DNA from: Bacteroidales bacterium | GTDB lineage: Bacteria; Bacteroidota; Bacteroidia; Bacteroidales; F082 | Assembly: GCA_017427985.1 (NCBI GenBank) | Contig: JAFRRS010000002.1 | Location: forward strand, 62,001 to 126,000 | DNA: 64,000 nt | Direction: 5' to 3' | Part shown: positions 19,286 through 27,214 of the stretch, in pieces | Position numbering within the stretch: position 1 is the stretch's first letter | How the letters are laid out: each line of letters begins with the position of its first letter | The notes under the pieces: model-generated | What the model was told of the DNA's origin: nothing | Database searches by the model: none | Seen by the model: only the letters and a program-made list of their open reading frames with translations | Made by a program: the position numbers and the translations under genes

Positions 19286-19326
19286 CGTCATTTCGACCTA
19301 AGCGCAGCGAAGTGGAGAAATCTCGA
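19286..19326. repeat. REP-like palindromic element
   Basis: A sequence of the type CATTTCGACC...GGAGAAATCTCG with ATTTC/GAAAT ends and a GCGnAGCG centre. It resembles a short dispersed palindrome often seen in Bacteroidetes intergenic regions. Only one copy is seen in this window, so the assignment rests on recollection. Confidence 0.4.
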
Positions 19327-19347
19327 ATAAATTTTAACATAGCTATT

Positions 19348-20085
19348 TTAATTGTTAAATAATTGCTTATATTCTTCTGGGTAATGCACCTTCAGATATG
19401 ATGACTGATATGCAAGCAAAGTAAGACTGGTGACATGTAATTTACAGGGAACATACGGCGCGATTTTTTCCCAATAATTCCAAATATTTTCGAGGATTTC
19501 TGCATCGTGACAGTTTTCTTGACCTTGATTCAAAAACTTAAGCTTAAAATCGTTCATCCTAGTTATTTGCATTCTACCCAAAGCTTTAAGAAAAGTGTTT
19601 GATTCTTCATCTGTGAAACCAGCAAGCTCTCGAGACAAAAGCTTAATTTGTTCTTGGTAGACTACCAAACCATAAGTGTCTCCGAGATATTTCTCCATCT
19701 CTGGAATGTCGTATTTAATTGATGTTGGATTTTGTTTCCTAGCAATCAATTCTGGAATGTAATCACTTAAGACTGGTGTATAGAGACCAATAAAAGCAAA
19801 AAGTTCTTTTAAACAATGAGGCTGTAAATATTGTAGATACATTTTTGCGTCATATGAATCCAAAAGGGACACTCCGCTGATATCTTCATTGCAAATAAGG
19901 CAAAATGTTTGTTCATCCTCGTATTTATTATTGTTAGAATCATTATCAACACTGTTAAATAATGATGTGATTTTTTGGATGGTGTTTGTGTCAAAAGGTT
20001 TGGCGATGCGAATAATTTCTTCTTCAACAGCTTGTAAACGACGGCGCAAAACGTCGATGTCGTTGGTATTTTCAATGGAGCTCAT
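19348..20085 (-). CDS. stand-alone degenerate DnaE fingers-region paralogue
   Basis: A 245-residue protein. Residues about 65-245 align without gaps of note to DnaE of the same window (about residues 955-1130): DYIPELIARK versus DYIPKFIARK, PEMEKYLGDTYGLVVYQEQ versus PEMEKYLKDTYGVTVYQEQ, and LLAYQSSYLKVHYPEEY versus WVAYQTAYLKAHYPAEF. It lacks the PHP, exonuclease and palm domains with the catalytic Asp residues. Fingers residues are altered (RPGPM becomes TPVLS, FNKSHA becomes PCKLHV). The N-terminal 60 residues are unlike DnaE. The intact frame argues for a maintained protein of unknown, non-polymerase role, but a decaying partial duplication of dnaE is possible. Confidence 0.75.
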   Translation of the reverse strand: MSSIENTNDIDVLRRRLQAVEEEIIRIAKPFDTNTIQKITSLFNSVDNDSNNNKYEDEQTFCLICNEDISGVSLLDSYDAKMYLQYLQPHCLKELFAFIGLYTPVLSDYIPELIARKQNPTSIKYDIPEMEKYLGDTYGLVVYQEQIKLLSRELAGFTDEESNTFLKALGRMQITRMNDFKLKFLNQGQENCHDAEILENIWNYWEKIAPYVPCKLHVTSLTLLAYQSSYLKVHYPEEYKQLFNN

Positions 20086-20122
20086 AGTTTTATGTTTTAA
20101 TTTCGATGCAAAGAAAACAAAA

Positions 20123-20147
20123 ACATCCGCCAGATTACGGCAGATGT
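20123..20147 (-). terminator. hairpin after the zinc-ribbon gene
   Basis: ACATC/GATGT and GCC/GGC stems separated by one mismatch, followed on the minus strand by a T-rich run. It lies 40 bp beyond the 20187 stop. A near copy occurs at 20656-20680. Confidence 0.6.
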
Positions 20148-20186
20148 TTTGTAAAAGTGAATTTTTGAAAAAACTACTTTATCTGT

Positions 20187-20609
20187 TTAGTTTAGTTTAT
20201 TCCATTGATGACTGCCGGTGTTACAGCCGATTGATGATGGTTTTGAAGCACTACGAATTGTCAGGCCACATTTTTGACACTGATAAGTATCGGTGCCGAT
20301 TCTACCGAGATCATTCCAATAATGCGAACCTCCTTCGGCGCAGCCTATAGAACTTGGTTTGTCGTGGCTCTCCACATGAAGTTTGCATTTGGTGCATTGA
20401 TAGTTTTCATTGCCGACAGCACCCAATTCATTCCAGTGATGAGAACCGCCTGCACGGCAGCCGAGGGATGAAGGTTTGCTGGCGGATTGCATCAGCGTTC
20501 CACATTTAGTGCATTGATAATTCTTTAATTCCCCAGTTCTTCCTGAAGGAGGCGTTGAGATGAAAAGCATCATCGAAAACAACACCAAAACATGTTTTAA
20601 GTTGTACAT
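20187..20609 (-). CDS. secreted protein with three zinc-ribbon-like repeats
   Basis: A 140-residue protein with a signal peptide (MYNLKHVLVLFSMMLFIS). It then has three tandem units of about 36-38 residues, each of the form YQCxKCG-x(9)-KPSSxGC-x(3)-GSHxWNxLG. The paired cysteines (CxxC plus one Cys) and His suggest a small metal- or disulfide-stabilised fold repeated three times. I do not recognise a named family with certainty; similar tandem units occur in Bacteroides hypothetical proteins. It is flanked by matching terminator-like hairpins, so it is probably an independent unit in the island. Confidence 0.7.
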   Translation of the reverse strand: MYNLKHVLVLFSMMLFISTPPSGRTGELKNYQCTKCGTLMQSASKPSSLGCRAGGSHHWNELGAVGNENYQCTKCKLHVESHDKPSSIGCAEGGSHYWNDLGRIGTDTYQCQKCGLTIRSASKPSSIGCNTGSHQWNKLN

Positions 20610-20655
20610 AATTTATTAGTTTAATTAAACATAAAGTTCTGCAAAGAAAAAAGAA

Positions 20656-20680
20656 ACATCCGCCATATCACAGCAGATGT
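20656..20680 (-). terminator. hairpin downstream of the small acidic gene
   Basis: ACATC/GATGT plus GC/GC stem followed by a T-rich minus-strand run. It is nearly identical to the hairpin at 20123-20147. Confidence 0.5.
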
Positions 20681-20703
20681 TTGAGAATTATTATAAAAAT
20701 ACA

Positions 20704-20796
20704 CTATGCTATCGGGTCGAAACAGAAGTCTTTTCGTTTGCATTTTTGGCATTCGCTGCCTCGCCAGACTTTATCGAACTCCTCAATGGAAGTATT
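20704..20796 (-). pseudogene. orphan C-terminal gene remnant
   Basis: Thirty codons open to a stop, with stops immediately upstream and no start codon. The peptide (EEFDKVWRGSECQKCKRKDFC) has a CxxC...C arrangement, like the end of a metal-binding protein. It may be the surviving tail of a deleted gene. The rest of 20610-20856 shows nothing else. Confidence 0.3.
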
Positions 20797-20856
20797 CTAT
20801 TAGCGGTGAATACTCCGCATTTCTTCTACTAATTATGTCTTTAATACCAATTGATA

Positions 20857-21105
20857 TTATATATCCATATTTTCGCAATCTTCATCATCATAAAAACCGT
20901 CCAGTTCTGAGAATAATTCCTTAATATCATTAATAACATCATCCCCTGTCGTGAAATATTCGCTATCAATATAATCATCGATGTTATCTTCCAAATGGTC
21001 CGCTATTCTTTCATAATAAGCAGCTTTTTCTTCATTATGAGGATATGCTTTTGAACTCTTACCTCTGTATTTCTTAATGATATTTTCTAATTCTTTTCTA
21101 TTCAT
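20857..21105 (-). CDS. small acidic hypothetical protein
   Basis: An 82-residue protein, strongly acidic toward the C-terminus (LDGFYDDEDCENMD), with a basic N-terminus (MNRKELENIIKKYRGKSS). It is predicted helical and has no signal or membrane segment. I do not recognise the family. It lies in the AT-rich island between gene remnants, with a terminator-like hairpin downstream. Confidence 0.5.
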   Translation of the reverse strand: MNRKELENIIKKYRGKSSKAYPHNEEKAAYYERIADHLEDNIDDYIDSEYFTTGDDVINDIKELFSELDGFYDDEDCENMDI

Positions 21106-21225
21106 AAAACAATATTTTAATTAAACATATTAGATCATATTCATTGCATTATAATTAATAAATACTTTTTACCAACTAACCGCACACTTTGTTATTCTCT
21201 GGCTATATCAATTGATTATTTATTG

Positions 21226-21335
21226 TTAACTCCTTCTACTCCAGCTTCTTCCACCATTGGTTGAATAATAAATGTCTATGCTAGTGTTGGCAAGTAGTTC
21301 TTTGCCTCCGTCGGCTAAGCTGTGAAAATCGCCAC
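21226..21335 (-). pseudogene. displaced fragment of the Asp-box repeat gene
   Basis: On the minus strand this encodes CGDFHSLADGGKELLANTS...YYSTNGGRSWSRRS-stop. It nearly matches the last repeat and the stop of the gene at 25649-25990, with only scattered substitutions. It has no start codon of its own and is joined upstream to the HsdR-like stub. The upstream 21105-21225 is AT-rich and shows nothing. Confidence 0.6.
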
Positions 21336-21373
21336 AGGGTGTGCTTGGCTTTAGAGGCAATGCTATCGTGCAG

Positions 21374-21463
21374 CTAGTCCGATTCTACATAGGTGTAGCC
21401 AGCCTGCTTGGCCACCTCGATACACATCTGCTCTGTTACGTTATCTTCGTTAAAGTATGCCAT
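21374..21463 (-). pseudogene. truncated N-terminus of a type I restriction HsdR-like protein
   Basis: An ATG at 21463 opens 29 codons (MAYFNEDNVTEQ, then MCIEVAKQAGYTYVESD) before a stop. The FNEDNVTEQ...AKQAGY pattern is like the start of type I restriction R subunits. The rest of the gene is missing. The family is recalled, not searched; a free-standing peptide is possible but unlikely. Confidence 0.45.
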
Positions 21464-21473
21464 ATTAAACCCT

Positions 21474-23612
21474 TTATAAATCTATTAAACCCGAAAGGGG
21501 CTGATAATTTCGAACATTACCAGCACAATTCACCAAATTATGTATAGCTTGGAAAGTTTTATCAGCATCTAGTAAATCTTTATTTCCCGTACCTTCATAT
21601 TCGTAATTATAAATAAAGCACTTTCCTATATTCCAAATAGAAGTTCCTTTTGTTGCAGCATACCATACTAATGCCCAAATAATTTTTGTAGAATCAACAC
21701 CTTCCTTAACAACACCTTTATCATGCATCTTTGCTTCAATCTCAGCTTTGGTTTTATTCACATAATTTCCATCAACAACAAATTGGTCAAAAAAAGTCTT
21801 AAACACATTATTATTACCATAAGTTGATAAACCTCGGATATATCTTCGCTCTCTATCAAAAAATAACCGTTCATAATACCCGGTATCATGTTTATCCCAA
21901 AATGGTTTCTGTCCACAATCAAATATTGAAGTGTAAAGCAACGAATTTAATAATTGTCCAGGTTGTTTTATTTCGTAACCATCGCCTTTTATTGAGAAAA
22001 TACTACAAAATCTATTATAAATGTTTTCAAGATCAGCAACGGAAGGATTCTTTTCAAAATCTATTATATGAGAACAATTTATATTTCTGACGTCTCTTCC
22101 ATTGAGATTCAAAGGATGGTCTTCAATTTTCCATATCCATGCCTCAAATTCTTTATCTTTACCTTTAAGAAAACCATACTTTTTTTGTTCTTCTTCATTT
22201 AGGACATCAGTATCCCAAGGTCCTTGTACTTTATCAAGAATCTTATCAACATTTCCTTTTAATTTCTCTACAGCACGATCATAATTGTTGTATCTGACAT
22301 AAAACAGGCGCAGCGTTCTATATATATTCTCCAATGGCTCTTCTTTACCGTCTAAAGACTTCATATAATACAACATGGACCATACGTAAACCATCCGATT
22401 TCGTTCTGTTGCCCTGTTATCATCTTTGAAGTCCGCAAACCAATTTGTCTTTTTATTATTAAAGATATCCCAAATTGATTCTTTGGCTTTTCCTAACCAA
22501 TCACTATAAAAATAATCTTCAGAAAACTTTTTCATATTGCTACCTAAGAACAATCTATTGAAGCCATTCCAATAGTGTTCAATAAGTTTCATGGGTAATA
22601 GTTCCTTTTTGTTATCATAAGGAATTATTTCCCCATCTTTCACAAAACTCTTTCTCGGTTTCAAATAGTTTTCCAATCCGGCAATACAACAAAGAAATTC
22701 ATTAAACCCATTATCTGCATTAGCATTTTTTCCTTTTTCTTTCCAAAACAAATCTTGCCAATTTTCCCATTTCTTGCCATATTCTTTTTTTGCAACAGGA
22801 GTAGTCAGCCCTCCAATCAAATCCGCCTTGAGGTTTTCGTTTTCCTGCATCGATTCGCCACGGGCATTCATATAGATGTAGAGTTCTTCACCCTGTTCAC
22901 TTATGTTGGTGTCGAAATACCAAAACTCCAAATAATCTTCAACATATTCCCAGAACATCTTGTTCACATTGCCTTCTTTGTCAATGCATCCTTCTTTTTT
23001 CAGAAAACATTTGATGACATCAATATTGGCAATAATGGATGTTATTGTCGCATCATTATCGTAATCCTGCAAGTACCAGGATTGTTGCTTTATCCAACTA
23101 CTCGACAACTCGTTTCTTGCCTCTTCTATTACTTGAACCATCTTATACAAAAACACGTGCGAGGCCTCCCTTACACGATAATCCAGCTTTGGATTCCCCT
23201 CATTCAGATACGTCCTTTTGAATTTGGACATGACATCATCGTCCCCGTTAGCCGCCAACACCAACAACGTTAGAAAAATGGTTGTAAAGCGTTGCTGACC
23301 ATCAATTAAAAAGTAAGAGCCTGGGTAATCCGAATCTGAATAGGCATAGATAAAACCTATATTGGACGATAAATAATTCCGTTTATAATACTTTTCAAAC
23401 TCATTCTTAACATCCTCGTCACCTGGATCACATTGAATTTTTTTCAGTTTGTCGGGATTCTTGTATTTGTTAAAATCATCAACAATTGATTCTAAGAACT
23501 TGTTAATTTGTTCTTTCCCCCACACATAATCCCGCTGAATTTCAGGGATTATGATGGTATTCAAATCTCTGTCAGAAAAGAATTCCCGTAATGTATATTT
23601 TCCTGTCTTCAT
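21474..23612 (-). CDS. DUF262 (GmrSD-like) protein 1
   Basis: A 712-residue DUF262 protein. The N-terminal signature IPEIQRDYVWGKEQI is followed by FLIDGQQRFTTIFLTLLVL, the DGQQR motif of this ParB/Srx-like NTPase or nucleotide-binding fold. The long C-terminal part lacks an obvious HNH motif, though NINCSHIIDFEKNPSVADLENI may be a degenerate DUF1524-type segment. Related proteins (GmrS, SspE, BrxU) act in phage defence, often against modified DNA. It is 5 bp downstream of a second DUF262 gene, so the two are probably made together. Confidence 0.8.
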   Translation of the reverse strand: MKTGKYTLREFFSDRDLNTIIIPEIQRDYVWGKEQINKFLESIVDDFNKYKNPDKLKKIQCDPGDEDVKNEFEKYYKRNYLSSNIGFIYAYSDSDYPGSYFLIDGQQRFTTIFLTLLVLAANGDDDVMSKFKRTYLNEGNPKLDYRVREASHVFLYKMVQVIEEARNELSSSWIKQQSWYLQDYDNDATITSIIANIDVIKCFLKKEGCIDKEGNVNKMFWEYVEDYLEFWYFDTNISEQGEELYIYMNARGESMQENENLKADLIGGLTTPVAKKEYGKKWENWQDLFWKEKGKNANADNGFNEFLCCIAGLENYLKPRKSFVKDGEIIPYDNKKELLPMKLIEHYWNGFNRLFLGSNMKKFSEDYFYSDWLGKAKESIWDIFNNKKTNWFADFKDDNRATERNRMVYVWSMLYYMKSLDGKEEPLENIYRTLRLFYVRYNNYDRAVEKLKGNVDKILDKVQGPWDTDVLNEEEQKKYGFLKGKDKEFEAWIWKIEDHPLNLNGRDVRNINCSHIIDFEKNPSVADLENIYNRFCSIFSIKGDGYEIKQPGQLLNSLLYTSIFDCGQKPFWDKHDTGYYERLFFDRERRYIRGLSTYGNNNVFKTFFDQFVVDGNYVNKTKAEIEAKMHDKGVVKEGVDSTKIIWALVWYAATKGTSIWNIGKCFIYNYEYEGTGNKDLLDADKTFQAIHNLVNCAGNVRNYQPLSGLIDL

Positions 23613-23617
23613 GTTTT

Positions 23618-25390
23618 TTATTTATATTCAAACTTATGAATTTCATCAATTCTTTTAACAATAATATCTTTATGCTCATCCATATTTGATTTGGTCCATA
23701 CTTCAACTGTCCCAGGATTTTTCAGAATCATTTTGCTAAACACCTCAAAAGTATGCCTTGGCACAAAACTACCTTTCGTTATCAAATCGTATATATTATT
23801 TCTTTTTTCTTTAAAAAACTTACAACCATTAGAAGCATTGTCCCCACGTGTCAGCAAACACATATTCCCTATCGTGTTCACCACCTTGTCCAATGCGTTT
23901 TTCAACAACTCCTTTTCTCCTTCTGTACGAGATGGTTTATTCAACAAACCCAAGACTTCATTCTTTAGTTTTTCTTCCTTTATCTCCGAAATCATTTTTT
24001 TGAATTCCTCTTTTTTTTGATCATCTAGATTTTGGTTTTTCCCCTCAGGTGATTGGGGAAAAATGTGTTCCAAGGTCCATTCAGAGCTTTTAAAAGAATA
24101 GAAATCGAATCGGCTTCGTGAAATCCGATTATCATCAGGTTCAAAAACGTTCAATGCCAACAAAACCCGGTGGATATCAACATCATTTTCACCATACCAT
24201 AAATCTCCCACATTTTCTTTTGGTATTATTCCTTTTATTTGCTTCAACAGCCAAACCTTTAGTTCTTTTTTGGTCTTCTTTGCTTGTATATATGAACCCA
24301 GAATAGAATCCTTTAGTTTCACCATTTCAACACAAAATTTAAACGGTGCTTCTTTTACCGACATTAAATAGCCCAACAAGTTATATACTTCAGTATCTTC
24401 ATACAAATCCCTCAACACCCTATATGAATCAACAATCGCCTGATATGCCTCCTGATGATTAGGCAGGTATAAATAACAATTGAACAACGGATAATCCTTT
24501 GGATCTTTTTTCTCATTGTATGAAGTCCCTGGATATTTATAATACAATGCAAATTTCATCAATTCCGTCATCCCATCCTTTTCATCCTTAAAATAGAAGC
24601 TCCGAACTTCAGGGTAATTACACCAGCGAGCCATTTCGTCCCACAGCATACCTAGCTTCATCCGCTCTTCGGTGATTTCACGGAAACGCTTTCGTTTATC
24701 GTCACCTCGAGTAACCTTTGTAAGCAATATGCCTTTGATTAGTTCCGCCTCGGTAAGACTGACCTTGTTGCTATTCAAATTAGAGAACACCCGTTCACTA
24801 TCACCTCTATCCACTACATTAACAATGATTTTCACCTTGTCTGCCACAAAATCAAAGAAAGAGTATTTCTTGTCCGATAAATCATAAGTTTGAACAAACT
24901 CATTGATTTTTTGTGCTGCAGAGATTATGTAATACTCGTCTTGTGAGAAACTGCTTGGCTTATTCAAATCTTTTCCCAAATATTGCCGCAAATCTGTATG
25001 AATTGCTGGTTGAAAGAAATCGCCTCTTACCTCGTAGTCCAGCTTATCATTGGCGAAATCTTGTTTCTCGAGGTTATTCGCCGCCACTGCAATCAGTATC
25101 GACAGGGTTGTTAACCGTTGCTGCCCATCAATGAGTTCCAAAACCGTGTCTTGATTAACTTTTGTCTCCTTAACAGTAATGTATTGAAGGTAATACTCCT
25201 TCTTTTGCAGCTCAAATGCCTTTTTTAAATCATTCAGCAAAATGGTCACCGCACCGGTATCGTCCGAAGCCCACTTGTAACCACGTTGATAACTTGGAAT
25301 CAAATACTTGGATGCTCCATGCTGACTCAAACAGCCGTCTTGGTTCTCAGCATTGAATATGTTCCTTACACTGTATATTAGATCTGCCAT
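23618..25390 (-). CDS. DUF262-DUF1524 (GmrSD-like) protein 2
   Basis: A 590-residue protein with a DUF262 N-terminal domain (YLIPSYQRGYKW; LELIDGQQRLTTLSILIAV; SERVFSNLNS). The C-terminal DUF1524 HNH-type nuclease domain has WTLEHIFPQSPEGKN and NTIGNMCLLTRGDNASNGCK, giving the expected His and Asn residues. This is the complete GmrSD/SspE architecture: NTP or DNA-status sensing followed by nicking or cleavage. It sits immediately upstream of the other DUF262 gene. Restriction of modified or unmodified invader DNA is inferred from family knowledge. Confidence 0.85.
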   Translation of the reverse strand: MADLIYSVRNIFNAENQDGCLSQHGASKYLIPSYQRGYKWASDDTGAVTILLNDLKKAFELQKKEYYLQYITVKETKVNQDTVLELIDGQQRLTTLSILIAVAANNLEKQDFANDKLDYEVRGDFFQPAIHTDLRQYLGKDLNKPSSFSQDEYYIISAAQKINEFVQTYDLSDKKYSFFDFVADKVKIIVNVVDRGDSERVFSNLNSNKVSLTEAELIKGILLTKVTRGDDKRKRFREITEERMKLGMLWDEMARWCNYPEVRSFYFKDEKDGMTELMKFALYYKYPGTSYNEKKDPKDYPLFNCYLYLPNHQEAYQAIVDSYRVLRDLYEDTEVYNLLGYLMSVKEAPFKFCVEMVKLKDSILGSYIQAKKTKKELKVWLLKQIKGIIPKENVGDLWYGENDVDIHRVLLALNVFEPDDNRISRSRFDFYSFKSSEWTLEHIFPQSPEGKNQNLDDQKKEEFKKMISEIKEEKLKNEVLGLLNKPSRTEGEKELLKNALDKVVNTIGNMCLLTRGDNASNGCKFFKEKRNNIYDLITKGSFVPRHTFEVFSKMILKNPGTVEVWTKSNMDEHKDIIVKRIDEIHKFEYK

Positions 25391-25463
25391 ACTCTTAAGT
25401 CTATTTTTATTGATTATATTATCTCACCCGAACTGCTTTTACCATTTGCAGAATAGTACAACA

Positions 25464-25610
25464 CTATTGGGGTTGAAGCTTATTTTCATCATTCAGCAAA
25501 TCTTTAACTTGCTGTTCAGTCCATCTATATCCTCGCTGATACGATGGAATAATGAACTTCATTCCAAGAAGTTCGCCAACCGATTTTATTTCGATATTCT
25601 TCTCTTCCAT
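25464..25610 (-). pseudogene. truncated third DUF262 N-terminus
   Basis: An ATG at 25610 opens 48 codons containing MKFIIPSYQRGYRWTEQQVK and then a stop. FIIPSYQRGYRW is the DUF262 start signature and matches the next gene's YLIPSYQRGYKW. The DGQQR motif and everything beyond are missing. It lies 73 bp upstream of the intact DUF262-DUF1524 gene, so it is probably a remnant of a tandem or replaced copy. Confidence 0.65.
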
Positions 25611-25648
25611 TATATATGCAATTATTGATAATTTGGTGGTATGTCAAT

Positions 25649-25990
25649 CTAACTTCTTCTACTCCAGCTTCTTCCACCGTTGGTTGAATAATATAGGCCT
25701 TTGCTGGTGTTGGCAAGCAACTCTTTGCCACCATCGGCTAAGCTGTGAAAATCACCACATGATGAGCCGGAGTAACGAGGACTCCATGAGCGGCCACCAT
25801 TGGTTGAGTAGTAAACGCCTTTAGAGGTGACAGCAAGCAATTCATTGCCGAATGCCATTAGGTCGATAAAAGTTCCGCATGATGAACCTGAATAACGGGG
25901 GCTCCAAGAGCGGCCACCATTTGTTGAATACTCGACTCCTTTTGGAGAGATTCTGAGCATTTCCGTTCCGTTGTTAATCAGTTGAGGCAT
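25649..25990 (-). CDS. small protein of three Asp-box (BNR-like) repeats
   Basis: A 113-residue protein made of three tandem units of about 38-39 residues. Each contains STNGGRSWS (the SxNGGxxW Asp-box hairpin), followed in the first two by PRYSGSSCG. The nucleotide sequence is also nearly repeated, so the units arose by recent tandem duplication. No signal peptide is present. Sialidase-type propellers need many more repeats, so this is not an enzyme by itself. A fourth copy lies 4.3 kb away at 21226-21335. The function is unknown. Confidence 0.65.
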   Translation of the reverse strand: MPQLINNGTEMLRISPKGVEYSTNGGRSWSPRYSGSSCGTFIDLMAFGNELLAVTSKGVYYSTNGGRSWSPRYSGSSCGDFHSLADGGKELLANTSKGLYYSTNGGRSWSRRS

Positions 25991-26019
25991 AATATTATTC
26001 TTATTAAATTAAACAAAGA

Positions 26020-26718
26020 TTAGACTTCTTCCCAAGTATATTTTCCTTGGAATAAAATTTCTATTACAGGATTATCTGTTTGCTTTTGTCCCCAATAATT
26101 GCGAGCATATTGTTCCACTTCGGATAATGGGATGTTGCTTGGGACTTCGCTAAACCAGTTCATATCAAATGACTCTGTTATGCCTTCTAAAAGATTGACT
26201 TCTGCCAGAACACAATTCAAATCCCTGTATTTATTCAAGAAATCGATTGCATTTTGCCGTTTGTCAAAAAGAAACAGTGAATCCATTCGCGATGGTTTGT
26301 CTGGGAATTCATAGTTGCGAATCATTTCCCATATAAACTCCCATAAGTAATGGTTGTTATCCCAATCGTAAAACAAACCCGTTTCATTGACATCTGCTAT
26401 ATAATTACTCGCAAATGCATATAATTCATCGCCTGATATATACCTAACTGGATCTGATATAAGCATTTGTTGCAAATCATATTGCTTCTCATTTGGTTTA
26501 AAGAATACATTTAATTCATCTAAAAAGGCCGGAACATTTTCTGCAACCATTACTGCGTTTAAAATTTGCAGACCAGTCTTTTTTGCCAATATATAAATAT
26601 CGTGGCTGAGTCGTCGATATGCAAATACGTCTTGACGAAACTTTGATTGACGATTGGATGTTAAAATAACTCCTTTAGGTTCTTCAATCGGGTTTAGTAT
26701 TCTATAGTACTGTTCCAT
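26020..26718 (-). CDS. hypothetical protein, possibly DUF2441-like
   Basis: A 232-residue cytosolic protein. The segment SRMDSLFLFDKRQNAIDFLNK followed by CVLAEVNLLEG resembles DUF2441-type proteins, thought to be related to ADP-ribosyltransferase folds, but this is a weak recollection. Aromatic-rich strands and the absence of membrane segments are what can be seen directly. It starts 1 bp after the exonuclease stop and closes the Nmad2-Nmad3-WYL-exonuclease operon, so it is probably part of the same system. Confidence 0.55.
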   Translation of the reverse strand: MEQYYRILNPIEEPKGVILTSNRQSKFRQDVFAYRRLSHDIYILAKKTGLQILNAVMVAENVPAFLDELNVFFKPNEKQYDLQQMLISDPVRYISGDELYAFASNYIADVNETGLFYDWDNNHYLWEFIWEMIRNYEFPDKPSRMDSLFLFDKRQNAIDFLNKYRDLNCVLAEVNLLEGITESFDMNWFSEVPSNIPLSEVEQYARNYWGQKQTDNPVIEILFQGKYTWEEV

Positions 26719-26719
26719 A

Positions 26720-27214
26720 TTATAATATTTCTTTAGCTATCCAAGCGCAAGCTTCGGCATCAGCAAGCGCATGGTGATGATTCTCTAAATGATAACCACA
26801 AGCTTCGGCGACTGTATGAAGCTGATGGTTCGGAAGCAATTTACCGAAATGCTTTCTTGATGCTCTGCATGTGCAAAAGAACTGATAATCAGGATAATCC
26901 ATTTGATAACAACGGAAAACAGCCTTCAAACATCCTTCATCAAAAAGGCTGTTATGCGCCACGAGTGGCAAACCTTCGATTAAAGGTTCTATCTTTTCCC
27001 AAACGTATGGAAACACCAGTGCATTCTCAGTATCTCGCTGAGTTAATCCATGTACTCGAGTATTCCAATAATTGTAATAATTTGGCTCGGGTTGAATCAA
27101 TGAATAGAAACTATCAGTAAAAACGCCATCGCGAACTACAACGATTCCCACGCTACAAACACTTGTCGGCTCGCAATTGGCTGTCTCGAAATCGATGGCG
27201 GCGAAGTCTTTCAT
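26720..27214 (-). CDS. DEDDh 3'-5' exonuclease (DnaQ-like)
   Basis: A 164-residue single-domain exonuclease. ExoI is FAAIDFETAN (D and E), ExoII is LVAHNSLFDEGCL, and ExoIII is HHALADAEACAWIA with the catalytic His and final Asp. All DEDDh residues are present, so it should degrade single-stranded or 3' ends. It overlaps the WYL gene by 4 bp and is followed after 1 bp by the next gene. Its place beside Nmad proteins suggests a role other than chromosomal proofreading, since proofreading is already fused to DnaE here. Confidence 0.88.
   Translation of the reverse strand: MKDFAAIDFETANCEPTSVCSVGIVVVRDGVFTDSFYSLIQPEPNYYNYWNTRVHGLTQRDTENALVFPYVWEKIEPLIEGLPLVAHNSLFDEGCLKAVFRCYQMDYPDYQFFCTCRASRKHFGKLLPNHQLHTVAEACGYHLENHHHALADAEACAWIAKEIL

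Noticed and set aside
25649..25990. Asp-box repeats as a CRISPR array
   Set aside because: The repeats are long, contiguous, in frame and without unique spacers.
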